Shown piece after piece: positions 16,623 through 25,271 of a stretch of 64,000 nt of DNA (its first letter is position 1; each line of letters begins with the position of its first letter). The notes beneath the pieces were generated by a model. It saw only the letters and a program-made list of their open reading frames with translations, did not search any database and was not told the DNA's origin. The position numbers and the translations under genes are program-made. This stretch comes from Shinella pollutisoli (lineage in GTDB: Bacteria; Pseudomonadota; Alphaproteobacteria; Rhizobiales; Rhizobiaceae): NCBI RefSeq assembly GCF_024609765.1, contig NZ_JANFDG010000009.1, positions 1 through 64,000 on the forward strand, written 5' to 3'.

Positions 16623-17861
16623 GTGTCCGAACCTGCCCTGCCCCATGCCGCCCTCTCCTCGGGGCAGCCCTCGCTTTCCCCGCTCACCGTCAGCCTGATC
16701 ATCCTGGCGCTCGCCGTCGGCAGCTTCGGCATCGGCACGGGCGAGTTCGCCATCATGGGCCTGCTGCCCGACGTCGCCCGCACCTTCGGCGTCACGACGG
16801 CCGAGGCCGGCTACGTCATCAGCGCCTATGCGTTCGGCGTCGTCGTCGGCGCGCCGGTGATCGCCGTCACCGGCGCCCGCTTCCGCCGGCGCGACCTGCT
16901 CGTCGTGCTGATGGCCGTGTTCGCGCTCGGCAATCTCGCCAGCGCCATGGCGCCGACATTCGAGAGCTTCATCCTCATGCGCTTCGTCTCCGGCCTGCCG
17001 CACGGCGCCTATTTCGGCGTCGCCGCGCTCGTCGCCGCGGCGATGGTGCCGGCGAACCGCCGCACCCAGGCGGTCGGCAAGGTGATGCTGGGGCTGACGG
17101 TCGCCACCCTGATCGGCACGCCGCTCGCCGCCTTCTTCGGCCAGGTGTTCGACTGGCAGGTGATGTTCGTCGGCGTCGGCGTCACCGGCCTGCTCACGGT
17201 CTGCCTGATCGCGATCTTCCTGCCGCGCGACAAGGCGCCGAAGGGCATCAATGCGCTGACCGAGCTCGGCGCGCTGAAGCGCAAGCAGGTCTGGCTGACG
17301 CTCGGCATCGCCGCGACCGGCTTCTGCGGCATGTTCGCGGTCTTCAGCTACATCGCGCCGATCGTCACCGAGGTCGCGGGCCTCGGCCCGTCCATGGTGC
17401 CGGTGATGATGGCGATCTTCGGCTGCGGCATGATCGTCGGCAACGTGTTCGGCGCCAAGCTCGCCGACCTGTCGCTGATGCGCACGATCGGCTGGTCGCT
17501 GGTGCTCTATTTCGGCGTGCTCGTGGCGCTGTCGCTGACGGCGCAGGACCCGGTGCTGCTCGGCCTCTGCTGTTTCCTGATCGGCTGCAGCTTCGTCGTC
17601 GGCCCGGCGCTGCAGACGCGGCTGATGGACGTCGCCGGCAATGCGCAGACGCTCGCCGCCGCCCTCAACCACTCGGCCTTCAACGTCGCCAACGCGCTCG
17701 GGGCGCTCTTCGGCGGCCTGTCGATCAGCGCCGGCTACGGCTATGCCTCCGTCGGCTTCGTCGGCGCGGCGACCGCCGTCGTCGGCCTCGGCGTCTTCCT
17801 GCTGTCGCTCACGCTCGAAAGGCTCGACCGCGAGGAGGCCTGCGCCTGCCCCGCGGAGTAA
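16623..17861 (+). CDS. MFS transporter, AraJ/sugar-efflux-like (DHA1 family)
   Basis: The protein has 412 residues from GTG 16623, with GGAG eight bases upstream. The frame is open for another 58 codons, but that part has no transporter similarity and is Pro/Arg-rich. Twelve membrane helices are evident. Motifs include GTGEFAIMGLLPDVA in helix 1 and RFVSGLPHGAYFGVA in helix 4, typical of AraJ and chloramphenicol or sugar-efflux permeases. The likely role is proton-driven export of a small molecule. It is a single gene with no regulator beside it. The bases 16293-16622 before it contain no gene I can support. Confidence 0.82.
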   Translation: MSEPALPHAALSSGQPSLSPLTVSLIILALAVGSFGIGTGEFAIMGLLPDVARTFGVTTAEAGYVISAYAFGVVVGAPVIAVTGARFRRRDLLVVLMAVFALGNLASAMAPTFESFILMRFVSGLPHGAYFGVAALVAAAMVPANRRTQAVGKVMLGLTVATLIGTPLAAFFGQVFDWQVMFVGVGVTGLLTVCLIAIFLPRDKAPKGINALTELGALKRKQVWLTLGIAATGFCGMFAVFSYIAPIVTEVAGLGPSMVPVMMAIFGCGMIVGNVFGAKLADLSLMRTIGWSLVLYFGVLVALSLTAQDPVLLGLCCFLIGCSFVVGPALQTRLMDVAGNAQTLAAALNHSAFNVANALGALFGGLSISAGYGYASVGFVGAATAVVGLGVFLLSLTLERLDREEACACPAE

Positions 17862-18018
17862 GCGGGTCCGGCACGAGCGTGCAGCGGTCTTGCGTCCGGA
17901 CTGGCGTGAGAACAGGCTGTTCCCTCGGTGACAGGACGGCGCTGCGGGTCTGCTAGAGATAGTCGCAACGAACGGGGACGCCGCGTGGCGCTCCCGCAAC
18001 CCTGAACCGGAGCCTATC

Positions 18019-18435
18019 ATGTCCAGCCTCATCGAACGCCTGACCGCAACGTCCTGGTTCGGCTTTCTCGCCCGCACCATCCTCACCTTCATGTTCTGGA
18101 TGAGCGGCATCGCCAAGCTCGCCGACTTCGACGGCGGCGTCGCCGAGATGGCGCATTTCGGGCTGGAGCCGCCGGCCGTCTTCGTCGTCGTCACCGCCGT
18201 CACGCAGCTCGTCGGCTCGGCGCTGATCATCGCCAACCGCTGGACCTGGCTCGGCGCCGGCATGCTCGCCGTCTTCACCGCGCTCACCATCCCGATCGCC
18301 CACGCCTTCTGGACGATGGAGGAGCCGATGCGCACCGTCGAGTTCTACGTCGTGATGGAGCACATCACCGTCATCGGCGCGCTGATGGTCGTCACCTGGA
18401 AATCCGCGAAAGCGCCTGCCGTCCCCGCGCATTGA
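18019..18435 (+). CDS. DoxX-family membrane protein
   Basis: The protein has 138 residues with four predicted membrane helices. The segment FMFWMSGIAKLADFDGGVAEM near residues 30-50 is characteristic of DoxX proteins. The family is broad and mostly of unknown function, with some members linked to redox stress. The start is placed at an ATG following GGAGCC. A strong GC-rich hairpin lies between it and the convergent Lrp-type gene. Confidence 0.82.
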   Translation: MSSLIERLTATSWFGFLARTILTFMFWMSGIAKLADFDGGVAEMAHFGLEPPAVFVVVTAVTQLVGSALIIANRWTWLGAGMLAVFTALTIPIAHAFWTMEEPMRTVEFYVVMEHITVIGALMVVTWKSAKAPAVPAH

Positions 18436-18509
18436 CGACAGGCCGGGCGCCGTCCGCCTCTCTCCGGGGCGGCGCCCACAGGACGGCGGCCGCCTCTCCG
18501 ACCGTCCCG

Positions 18510-18540
18510 GGCCGCCCCGGCGCCTCTCGCCGGGGCGGCC
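18510..18540. terminator. Bidirectional hairpin between convergent genes
   Basis: A 13-bp perfect stem (18510-18522 with 18528-18540) encloses a 5-base loop. It sits 7 bases beyond the stop of the Lrp-type gene and about 75 past doxX. The T tract is poor on both strands, so it may work together with Rho. Confidence 0.65.
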
Positions 18541-18547
18541 TTCCGCG

Positions 18548-19018
18548 TCACAATGCCGGCAGCTTCAGCGGCCCGCCGGTCTTGATGCTGCGGATCGCGA
18601 AGTTGGAGCGGATGTCGGTGACGCCCGGCATGGCGAGCAGGGTCTCCGTGAGAAGCCGCTCATAGGCCGCGAGATCCTCCACCACCACCTCCGCCAGGAA
18701 GTCGGCGTCGCCGGAGATCAGGAAGCAGGAGACGATCTCCGGGACGGCGAGCAGCGCCTCCTGCTGGGCGACCGCGTTCTCGCGGTTGTGGTGCCCGACC
18801 TTGATCTCGACGAAGACGGTAAGCCCCAGCCCCACCTCCTTGCGGTCGATGTCGGCCCGGTAGCCGCGCAGGACGCCGGATTTCTCCAGGTTGCGGATGC
18901 GCCGGAGGCAGGGCGACGGCGAGAGGTTGACCTTCTCCGCGATCTCCACGTTCGTCGCGCGGGCGTCCTCCTGCAGCACCGTGAGGATGGCGATATCGAA
19001 TTTATCGAGTTTTGGCAT
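18548..19018 (-). CDS. Lrp/AsnC-family transcriptional regulator
   Basis: The protein has 156 residues. The helix-turn-helix is at about residues 6-50 (DKFDIAILTVLQEDAR, then EKVNLSPSPCLRRIRNLEKSG). The C-terminal RAM domain, which binds amino acids and drives oligomer formation, contains FLISGDADFLAEVVV. It is divergent to the EamA exporter gene with a 136-base spacer. By analogy with many such pairs it probably controls that exporter in response to an amino acid. Confidence 0.92.
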   Translation of the reverse strand: MPKLDKFDIAILTVLQEDARATNVEIAEKVNLSPSPCLRRIRNLEKSGVLRGYRADIDRKEVGLGLTVFVEIKVGHHNRENAVAQQEALLAVPEIVSCFLISGDADFLAEVVVEDLAAYERLLTETLLAMPGVTDIRSNFAIRSIKTGGPLKLPAL

Positions 19019-19154
19019 ATCCGGGAACTTTCACAGGCATTCGTGGCAGGATCATGTGCAGGATACATGCTCCGACGCGGAACTCGCAAGGACATGCCGC
19101 AGCCTTCGGCGCTAGGATCCGTCCGTGACAGAGCCGCACGGAAAGGACACCGCC

Positions 19155-20063
19155 ATGGCCATGATCTCGCTTCCCTCCGACGGGAAATCCAGTGCGGCCG
19201 CCGCCGGCTATGCCGGCGCGATGGTCACGGTGCTGATCTGGGCGACCTGGGTGCTGGCGACGCGCCATTCCGCCACCACGCCGCTCGGCACCGTCGACAT
19301 CGGCCTCATCCGCTACGGCGTGCCGACGGTGCTGCTCGCGCCGGTCTGGCTGCGCACCGGGCTGCTGCCGAAGGGCCTGCCGGTGACGCTCCTCGCCGTG
19401 ATGGTGGCGGGATCGGGCGCGCTTTTCTTCCAGGTCACGGCGGCGGCGCTGCATGCGACGCCGGCGGCCCCCGGCGGCATCCTGCTCGGCGGCGCCATGC
19501 CGCTCGCCACCGCGCTGATCGGCATCGTGCTCTTCGGCGAGCGGCCGGACCGCATGCGGCTCGCCGGCCTTGCCGCCATCGTCGCGGGCGTCGCGGTGCT
19601 GCTCGTCGCCAGCCTGCGGACGAGCGGCATGACGTCCGCCGGCTTCCTGCTGCTGCCGCTCGGCGCCGCGCTCTGGGCGGGCTTCACCCATGCCTTCCGG
19701 CGCTCGGGGCTCTCCGCGCTCGAGGGCGCCGCCCTCGTCGCCGTCTGGTCGTTCCTGATCCATCTCGCGCTGGCGGCGGTCTTCGGCACCCACCTTGACG
19801 CCGCGTCGCTGCCGGACCTCGCCCTCCAGGTCGGCAGCCAGGGCATCCTGTCCGGCCTCGTCGCCACCTTCGCCTACGGCACGGCCGTGCGGGCGCTCGG
19901 CGGCAGCCAGGCGGCGGCCTTCACCGCGATCACGCCGGTGCTGGCGACGCTCGGCGGCGCGGTCTTCCTCGGCGAGCCGTTCGGCGCGGCGGAGATCGCC
20001 GCCGCCCTCATCGTCGGCACGGGCGTGGCGCTGTCGACCGGCGCCCTGTCGCCCAGGCGCTGA
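19155..20063 (+). CDS. EamA/DMT-family transporter, probable amino acid or metabolite exporter
   Basis: The protein has 302 residues from ATG 19155 (AAAGGA eight bases upstream) with ten predicted helices in two EamA repeats. The end of the first is marked by ATALIGIVLFGERPDRMRL and of the second by TLGGAVFLGEPFGAAE. It is divergent to an Lrp-family regulator, an arrangement typical of amino acid exporters under substrate-responsive control. The specific substrate is unknown. Confidence 0.85.
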   Translation: MAMISLPSDGKSSAAAAGYAGAMVTVLIWATWVLATRHSATTPLGTVDIGLIRYGVPTVLLAPVWLRTGLLPKGLPVTLLAVMVAGSGALFFQVTAAALHATPAAPGGILLGGAMPLATALIGIVLFGERPDRMRLAGLAAIVAGVAVLLVASLRTSGMTSAGFLLLPLGAALWAGFTHAFRRSGLSALEGAALVAVWSFLIHLALAAVFGTHLDAASLPDLALQVGSQGILSGLVATFAYGTAVRALGGSQAAAFTAITPVLATLGGAVFLGEPFGAAEIAAALIVGTGVALSTGALSPRR

Positions 20064-20070
20064 AAACGGC

Positions 20071-20104
20071 AAGGGCGCCCGCGGCCTTCGCCGGGGCGCC
20101 CCTT
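20071..20104. terminator. Hairpin between convergent exporter and permease genes
   Basis: An imperfect GC-rich inverted repeat (aagggcgcc with ggcgcccctt) lies between two convergent stops. An A run precedes it on the + strand, which gives a T run on the minus strand, so it fits termination of the permease operon best. Confidence 0.6.
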
Positions 20105-20123
20105 CGTGCACGGAAAGGCGGGA

Positions 20124-21011
20124 TCAGCCGTGGATGACCTCGCGGTGGCGCTGCAGGCGCTTGCCGTAGGCCTGGCTGACGCGGTCGAAGATGATGGCGA
20201 TGCCGACGATGGCGAGCCCGTTGAAGATGCCGAGCGTGAAATACTGGTTCGAGATCGCCTTCAGGACCGGCTGGCCGAGGCCCTGCACGCCGATCATCGA
20301 GGCGATGACCACCATGGCGAGCGCCATCATGATCGTCTGGTTGATGCCGGCCATGATGGTCGGCAGCGCCAGCGGCATCTGCACGTTCTTGAGCTTCTGC
20401 CAGCTCGACGAGCCGAAGGCGTCGGCGGCCTCCAGCACGTCCTTGTCGACGAGGCGGATGCCGAGATTGGTGAGCCGGATCATCGGCGGGATGGCGTAGA
20501 TGACGACGGCGATCAGCCCCGGCACCTTGCCGATGCCGAGCAGCATGACGACCGGGATCAGGTAGACGAAGCTCGGCATCGTCTGCATGACGTCGAGGAT
20601 CGGGTTGATCGCGTTCTGCACCCGGTCGGAGCGCGACATCAGGATGCCGATCGGGATGCCGATGACGATGGAGAGCACGGTGCAGACGAAGATCATCGAG
20701 ATCGTCTTCATCGTGTCGTCCCACATGTCGAAATAGCCGATCACCAGCAGCGTGGCGACGGAGCCGGCGACGATCTTCCAGTTGCGGCTCGCGAACCAGG
20801 CGACGAGCGCGATCAGGATCAGGATGATCGGCCAGGGCGTGCGCGTCATGAAGCGCTCGGACCAGATGAGGAAGTGCTGCAGCGGCTCGAAGATGCTCTC
20901 GATGCCGTCGCCATAGGCGCGGGTGAAGGCGCGGAAGCCCTCGTCGATCGCCTTCTTCAGATCGCGCAAGGACGCGTCGTTCATATGCGGAAATTTCGTG
21001 AACCATTCCAT
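20124..21011 (-). CDS. proW: Glycine betaine/proline-type ABC transporter permease
   Basis: The protein has 295 residues with about six membrane helices. The permease EAA-like loop appears near EAADAFGSSSWQKLKNVQMPLALPTIMAG (residue span about 195-223). The ProW/ChoW/OpuAB family moves quaternary amines or proline. It lies downstream of the binding-protein gene in the same direction, with a 163-base gap. No ATPase gene follows; the next gene is convergent only 60 bases away. Confidence 0.88.
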   Translation of the reverse strand: MEWFTKFPHMNDASLRDLKKAIDEGFRAFTRAYGDGIESIFEPLQHFLIWSERFMTRTPWPIILILIALVAWFASRNWKIVAGSVATLLVIGYFDMWDDTMKTISMIFVCTVLSIVIGIPIGILMSRSDRVQNAINPILDVMQTMPSFVYLIPVVMLLGIGKVPGLIAVVIYAIPPMIRLTNLGIRLVDKDVLEAADAFGSSSWQKLKNVQMPLALPTIMAGINQTIMMALAMVVIASMIGVQGLGQPVLKAISNQYFTLGIFNGLAIVGIAIIFDRVSQAYGKRLQRHREVIHG

Positions 21012-21174
21012 GACGATCCCCTTTTTTCGTGCTGCGGCCAGTCTTGCGCCGGCTTTCTTTCGTTTTCACGCCGATCGCGGACGCAAGGCCGCGCCGCGCC
21101 TTGCCGGGATGGCCCTGGGCAAGACGGCCGCGGCGGCGCGGTGACGCGCCGCCGCGGCGTTCATGCGGGCCGGA

Positions 21175-22173
21175 TCAGAGCGCGGCCTTGATCTTCTCGG
21201 CGGCTTCCGGCGAGACCCATTCCGTCCACAGCGCCTCGTTCTCCTCGAGGAAGTGCTTGGCGCCATCGTCGCCGCTCGCCTGGTTGTCGGTCATCCAGGC
21301 CATCAGCTTGTTGACCGTGTCGTTCGACCAGGCGCGCTTGTTGAGATAGGCCATCACGTCCTCGCCGGCGCGTTCGGCGAAGCTCTTGGTGACGAGCGTC
21401 TGGACCTTGTCCTTCGGCCAGTCGTTCTTCTTCGGGTCCGGGCAGTCGGCGACGGTGTTGCAGCGCTTCCATTCGGCCTCGTCATAGGGCACGCCGTGGT
21501 CGAGCTTCACCATCTCGTACTTGCCGAGCAGCGCGGTCGGCGCCCAGTAGTAGCCGACCCAGCCCTGCTGGCGCTCGTAGGCCTTGGCGATCGAGCCGTC
21601 GAGGCCGGCGGCCGAGCCGGTGTCGACCAGCGTGAAGTTCGCGGCCTCGCCGCCATAGGCCTTGTAGAGCTGCGAGGTCACGACCGTGCCGCCCCAGCCC
21701 TGCGGGCCGTTGTGGACGGCGCCCTTGCTGGAATCCTCCGGATCCGGGAACAGTTCCGGATGCTTCAGCGCGTCGTCGATCGTCTTGATGTCGGGATGGG
21801 CGTCGGCGATGTATTTCGGAATCCACCAGCCCTGGACGGCGGCGTCGGAGAGGGCCACGGCCGCGCCGATCAGCTTGCCTTCCTCGATGCCGCGGTTGAC
21901 GACGTCGGGCAGCAGGTCGACCCAGCCTTCCGGCGCGAGGTCCGGCTCGCCCTTCTCGATCATCGAGGTGATGGTCGGCACCGTGTCGCCGACGATGACG
22001 TCGGCATTGCAGCCGTAGCCTTCGTTGAGGATGAACTTGTCGAGCGCGGCCAGCACCTCGGCGCTCTGCCAGTTCATGCTGGCGATGGTCAGGTCGCCGC
22101 ATTCGGCGCGCGCCGCGCCGGTCATGGCGAGGAGGCCGGCGACCAGGCAGGTGGATGCAAGAAGATGTTTCAT
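21175..22173 (-). CDS. proX: Glycine betaine/choline-type ABC transporter substrate-binding protein
   Basis: The protein has 332 residues from ATG 22173 with GAGGGAA upstream. A signal peptide ends near GAARAECG (about residue 23). The mature part matches OpuAC-type proteins: ASMNWQSAEVLAALDKFIL, GDTVPTITSMIEKGEPDLAPEGW and GYYWAPTALLGKYEMVKL. Trp and Tyr residues in these segments are the type that cage trimethylammonium groups. It would capture a quaternary amine in the periplasm and pass it to the downstream permease. The exact ligand cannot be told. Confidence 0.88.
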   Translation of the reverse strand: MKHLLASTCLVAGLLAMTGAARAECGDLTIASMNWQSAEVLAALDKFILNEGYGCNADVIVGDTVPTITSMIEKGEPDLAPEGWVDLLPDVVNRGIEEGKLIGAAVALSDAAVQGWWIPKYIADAHPDIKTIDDALKHPELFPDPEDSSKGAVHNGPQGWGGTVVTSQLYKAYGGEAANFTLVDTGSAAGLDGSIAKAYERQQGWVGYYWAPTALLGKYEMVKLDHGVPYDEAEWKRCNTVADCPDPKKNDWPKDKVQTLVTKSFAERAGEDVMAYLNKRAWSNDTVNKLMAWMTDNQASGDDGAKHFLEENEALWTEWVSPEAAEKIKAAL

Positions 22174-22454
22174 GTCCGTTCCCTCATTTTCGGCGGTATC
22201 GTTACGCCCGTTGGAAGCCCGCTCCGCCGCGCCGGGCCTCTGAATTGCGAAGCGGTGGTCCCCGTGCGGAACCACGGGGCCGCATCCTCGACTTTTGCAG
22301 GTGCGGGGTCGAATGCCGGCACGAATGCGTCCGCCATTGCTCCCGATGCGTCATGGCGGCGGCAAATTTGCGCGGTCGCACTGGCCCGCCCGCCCGCTCC
22401 TTTCGCGCAATGTTATGATACGGTTCAGCTTTTTCAAAGCGCGACGGTATCAAA

Positions 22455-22487
22455 AAACGACGAGGGGCCGGCGAAAACCGGCCCCTC
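22455..22487 (-). terminator. Rho-independent terminator of the L,D-transpeptidase gene
   Basis: A 10-bp perfect stem (22462-22471 with 22478-22487) has a 6-base loop. On the minus strand a run of six T follows shortly (22452-22457 on + are A). It lies 30 bases past the transpeptidase stop. The rest of 22174-22450 holds no gene I can support and presumably carries the promoter of the binding-protein gene. Confidence 0.85.
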
Positions 22488-22517
22488 CCGTGCGATCCGC
22501 GTCGCAAATATGCGTGA

Positions 22518-23147
22518 TCAGGCCTCGCGCCGGCCCTGGATGACGTAGACCCGGTCGCCGGTCTTGACGCGGCCGTAGAGGTCGATGACGTCCTGGTTGA
22601 GCATGCGCACGCAGCCGCTCGACATGGCCTGGCCGATCGACCAGGGCTGGTTGGTGCCGTGGATGCGGAACATCGTGTCGTTGCCGCCCTGGTAGAGATA
22701 GAGCGCGCGGGCGCCGAGCGGGTTGTTGAGGCCGCCGGGGACGCCGCCGGCATATTTCAGGTTCTTCTTCGGGTCGCGGCGGATCATGTTCGGCGTCGGC
22801 GTCCAGCTCGGCCATTCCGCCTTGCGGCCGATGGTGGCGCTGCCGGCGAGCGAATAGCCCTGGCGGCCGACGCCGATGCCGTAGCGGATCGCCCGGCCGT
22901 TGCCGAGCACGTAGTAGAGCCGGCGCGCCGGCGTGTCGACGACGACGGTGCCGGCCGCGTGCCGCGTCTCGTAAGCCACCTCCTGCCGGCGCAGCTCGGG
23001 CTTGATCTTGTCGAGCGGGATCGCCTTCAGCGGGAAGGCCTCGTCCGGACGCGCGCCGTAGTTGGCGCGGTCGCTGTTGCCGTTCGTCGCACAGCCCGCC
23101 AGCAGAGCGGATGCGCCGAGCAGGAAGCCGCGGCGGGAAATCGACAT
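22518..23147 (-). CDS. L,D-transpeptidase (YkuD domain), lipoprotein or Tat-type signal
   Basis: The protein has 209 residues from ATG 23147, which has GAGGGGC upstream. The N terminus reads SRRGFLLGASALLAGC, combining a twin-arginine-like pair and a lipobox with a Cys. The YkuD catalytic motif HGTNQPWSIGQAMSSGCVRM is complete, with the nucleophile Cys in SSGC. Enzymes of this type make 3-3 cross-links in peptidoglycan or attach outer-membrane proteins to it, in the periplasm. It is a single gene with its own terminator. Confidence 0.92.
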   Translation of the reverse strand: MSISRRGFLLGASALLAGCATNGNSDRANYGARPDEAFPLKAIPLDKIKPELRRQEVAYETRHAAGTVVVDTPARRLYYVLGNGRAIRYGIGVGRQGYSLAGSATIGRKAEWPSWTPTPNMIRRDPKKNLKYAGGVPGGLNNPLGARALYLYQGGNDTMFRIHGTNQPWSIGQAMSSGCVRMLNQDVIDLYGRVKTGDRVYVIQGRREA

Positions 23148-23315
23148 GTTCAAGCCCCTCAACACCTTGTTTACGGGGCAGAAATTATGCGGTTATGGTT
23201 AATGGCGGGTTAAACCGGCGCCTTGCGGTTGGGCATCGCCCCGCATGCCCCGCCGCGCCCCTCTTCCGAAGGCGGGCGACGGCATGTGCCGCAAATTTTC
23301 GGGATGGAGGAAAAC

Positions 23316-23374
23316 CGCCGCCTCGCTCCCCTTCTCCCCGCCTGCGGGGAGAAGGTGCCGGCAGGCGGATGAGG
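23316..23374. repeat. Half-length RIME-type repeat
   Basis: One palindrome of the family (ccccttctccccgcctgcgg with its complement) ends with the standard gcaggcggatgagggg. It lies between the transpeptidase and ETF-QO genes, just past the ETF-QO stop. Confidence 0.8.
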
Positions 23375-23390
23375 GGCAGCCCCGCCGCCA

Positions 23391-25055
23391 TCACATGTTC
23401 GGATAGACGGGTCCCTCGCCGCCCTGCGGCGGCACCCAGTTGATGTTCTGGTTGGGGTCCTTGATGTCGCAGGTCTTGCAGTGCACGCAGTTCTGCGCGT
23501 TGATCACGTAGACTTGCTCCCCGTCCCTTTCCACCCACTCGTAGACGCCCGCCGGACAGTAGCGCGTCGACGGACCGGCATAGACGTCCAGCTCCGACGT
23601 CTTCTGCAGCGCCGGGTTCTTCAACTGGAGATGGATCGGCTGGTCCTCCTCGTGGTTGGTGTTCGACAGGAACACCGAGGAGAGACGATCGAAGGTCAGG
23701 ACGCCATCCGGCTTCGGATAGTCGATCTTGTTGTGCTTTTCCGCCGGTTCGAGCGACTGCGCGTCCGTCTTGCCGTGCTTGAGCGTGCCGAAGACGGAAA
23801 AGCCGAACAGCGTGTTCGTCCACATGTCGAGCCCGCCCAGAGCCACGCCCACAGCCGTGCCGAACCGCGACCACAGCGGCTTGACGTTGCGCACCTTCCT
23901 GAGATCCGAGCCGATGGCGCTCTCGCGCCAGCCGTGCTCGATCTCCACCGGCTCGTCATTGGCCCGGCCTGCCGCGATCGCATCCGCAAGCTTCTCCGCC
24001 GCGAGGATGCCCGACAGCACCGCATTGTGGCTGCCCTTGATGCGCGGCACGTTGACGAAGCCCGCCGAGCAGCCGAGCAGCGCCCCGCCCGGGAAGGACA
24101 GCTTCGGCACCGACTGCCAGCCGCCCTCGGTGATGGCGCGGGCCCCGTAGGAGAGCCGCTTGCCGCCCTCGAAGGTGCCCCTGATGGCCGGATGCGTCTT
24201 GAAGCGCTGGAACTCCTCGAAGGGATGGAGATAGGGGTTCTTGTAGTTGAGGTGCACCACGAAGCCAACGGCGACCATGTTGTCTTCGAGGTGATAGAGG
24301 AACGAGCCGCCGCCGGTCTTCATGCCGAGCGGCCAGCCGAAGGAATGCTGCACGAGGCCGGGCCTGTGGTTCTCGGGTTTCACCTGCCAGAGCTCCTTCA
24401 GGCCGATGCCGAATTTCTGGGGCTCACGCCCCTCGTCCAGCTTGAACCTCGAAATCAGCTGCTTGGCGAGCGAGCCGCGCACGCCCTCGCAGATCAGCGT
24501 GTATTTTCCGAGCAGCGCCATGCCGCGGGTGTAGTTGGGGCCGGGCTCGCCGGAGCGCTCGATGCCCATGTCGCCGGTCGCCACACCGATCACCGCGCCC
24601 TCGTCGTTGTAGAGCACCTCGGTGGCGGCGAAGCCGGGATAGATCTCGACGCCGAGCTCTTCCGCCCTGGCCGCCAGCCAGCGACAGACGAGCCCAAGCG
24701 AGACGATGTAGTTGCCGTGGTTGTTCATCAGCGGCGGCATGAAGGCGTTCGGCAGGCGCACGGAGCCGGCCGGGCCGAGGAACAGGAAGTGGTCGTCCGT
24801 CACCTCGGTCCTGAACGGATGGCTCTCGTCCTCGCGCCAGCCGGGCAGCAGGCGGTCGATGCCGATGGGATCGACCACCGCGCCCGACAGGATATGCGCG
24901 CCGACCTCCGCGCCCTTCTCCAGCACGACGACCGAAAGCTCCGGGTTCACCTGCTTCAGCCGGATCGCCGCCGACAGGCCCGCAGGCCCCGCACCGACGA
25001 TCACCACGTCGAATTCCATGCTCTCCCGTTCGGGAAGGTCCATCTCTTCGCTCAT
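23391..25055 (-). CDS. Electron transfer flavoprotein-ubiquinone oxidoreductase
   Basis: The protein has 554 residues, the usual length. It passes electrons from ETF to ubiquinone at the inner membrane, linking acyl-CoA dehydrogenases such as the GcdH in this window to respiration. The FAD-binding VVIVGAGPAGLSAAIRL motif lies near the N terminus. The C terminus holds the 4Fe-4S cysteines in CPAGVYEW and QNCVHCKTCDIKDPNQNI. ATG 25055 is preferred over an ATG four codons upstream because GGAGAA falls just before it; both are possible. Confidence 0.95.
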   Translation of the reverse strand: MSEEMDLPERESMEFDVVIVGAGPAGLSAAIRLKQVNPELSVVVLEKGAEVGAHILSGAVVDPIGIDRLLPGWREDESHPFRTEVTDDHFLFLGPAGSVRLPNAFMPPLMNNHGNYIVSLGLVCRWLAARAEELGVEIYPGFAATEVLYNDEGAVIGVATGDMGIERSGEPGPNYTRGMALLGKYTLICEGVRGSLAKQLISRFKLDEGREPQKFGIGLKELWQVKPENHRPGLVQHSFGWPLGMKTGGGSFLYHLEDNMVAVGFVVHLNYKNPYLHPFEEFQRFKTHPAIRGTFEGGKRLSYGARAITEGGWQSVPKLSFPGGALLGCSAGFVNVPRIKGSHNAVLSGILAAEKLADAIAAGRANDEPVEIEHGWRESAIGSDLRKVRNVKPLWSRFGTAVGVALGGLDMWTNTLFGFSVFGTLKHGKTDAQSLEPAEKHNKIDYPKPDGVLTFDRLSSVFLSNTNHEEDQPIHLQLKNPALQKTSELDVYAGPSTRYCPAGVYEWVERDGEQVYVINAQNCVHCKTCDIKDPNQNINWVPPQGGEGPVYPNM

Positions 25056-25271
25056 CAGGTTCTCCATCCCGCCGCCCCGCGCACAGGCGGCGGCAATCCT
25101 CCGCTCCAGCCTGTCATGGCAAATGAGAGGGGGCTTGTCGAGCCGCTGTGCGACAGACCATGTCCCCTTTTGCGCATGACGTCATGACGCAGGCGCCCTC
25201 CGTTTGCTCCGGCGCGGGCGTCCTCCTATTGTCGCATCGCCCGATGATTCCCGGTGGAGGAGCCCGCCCGC

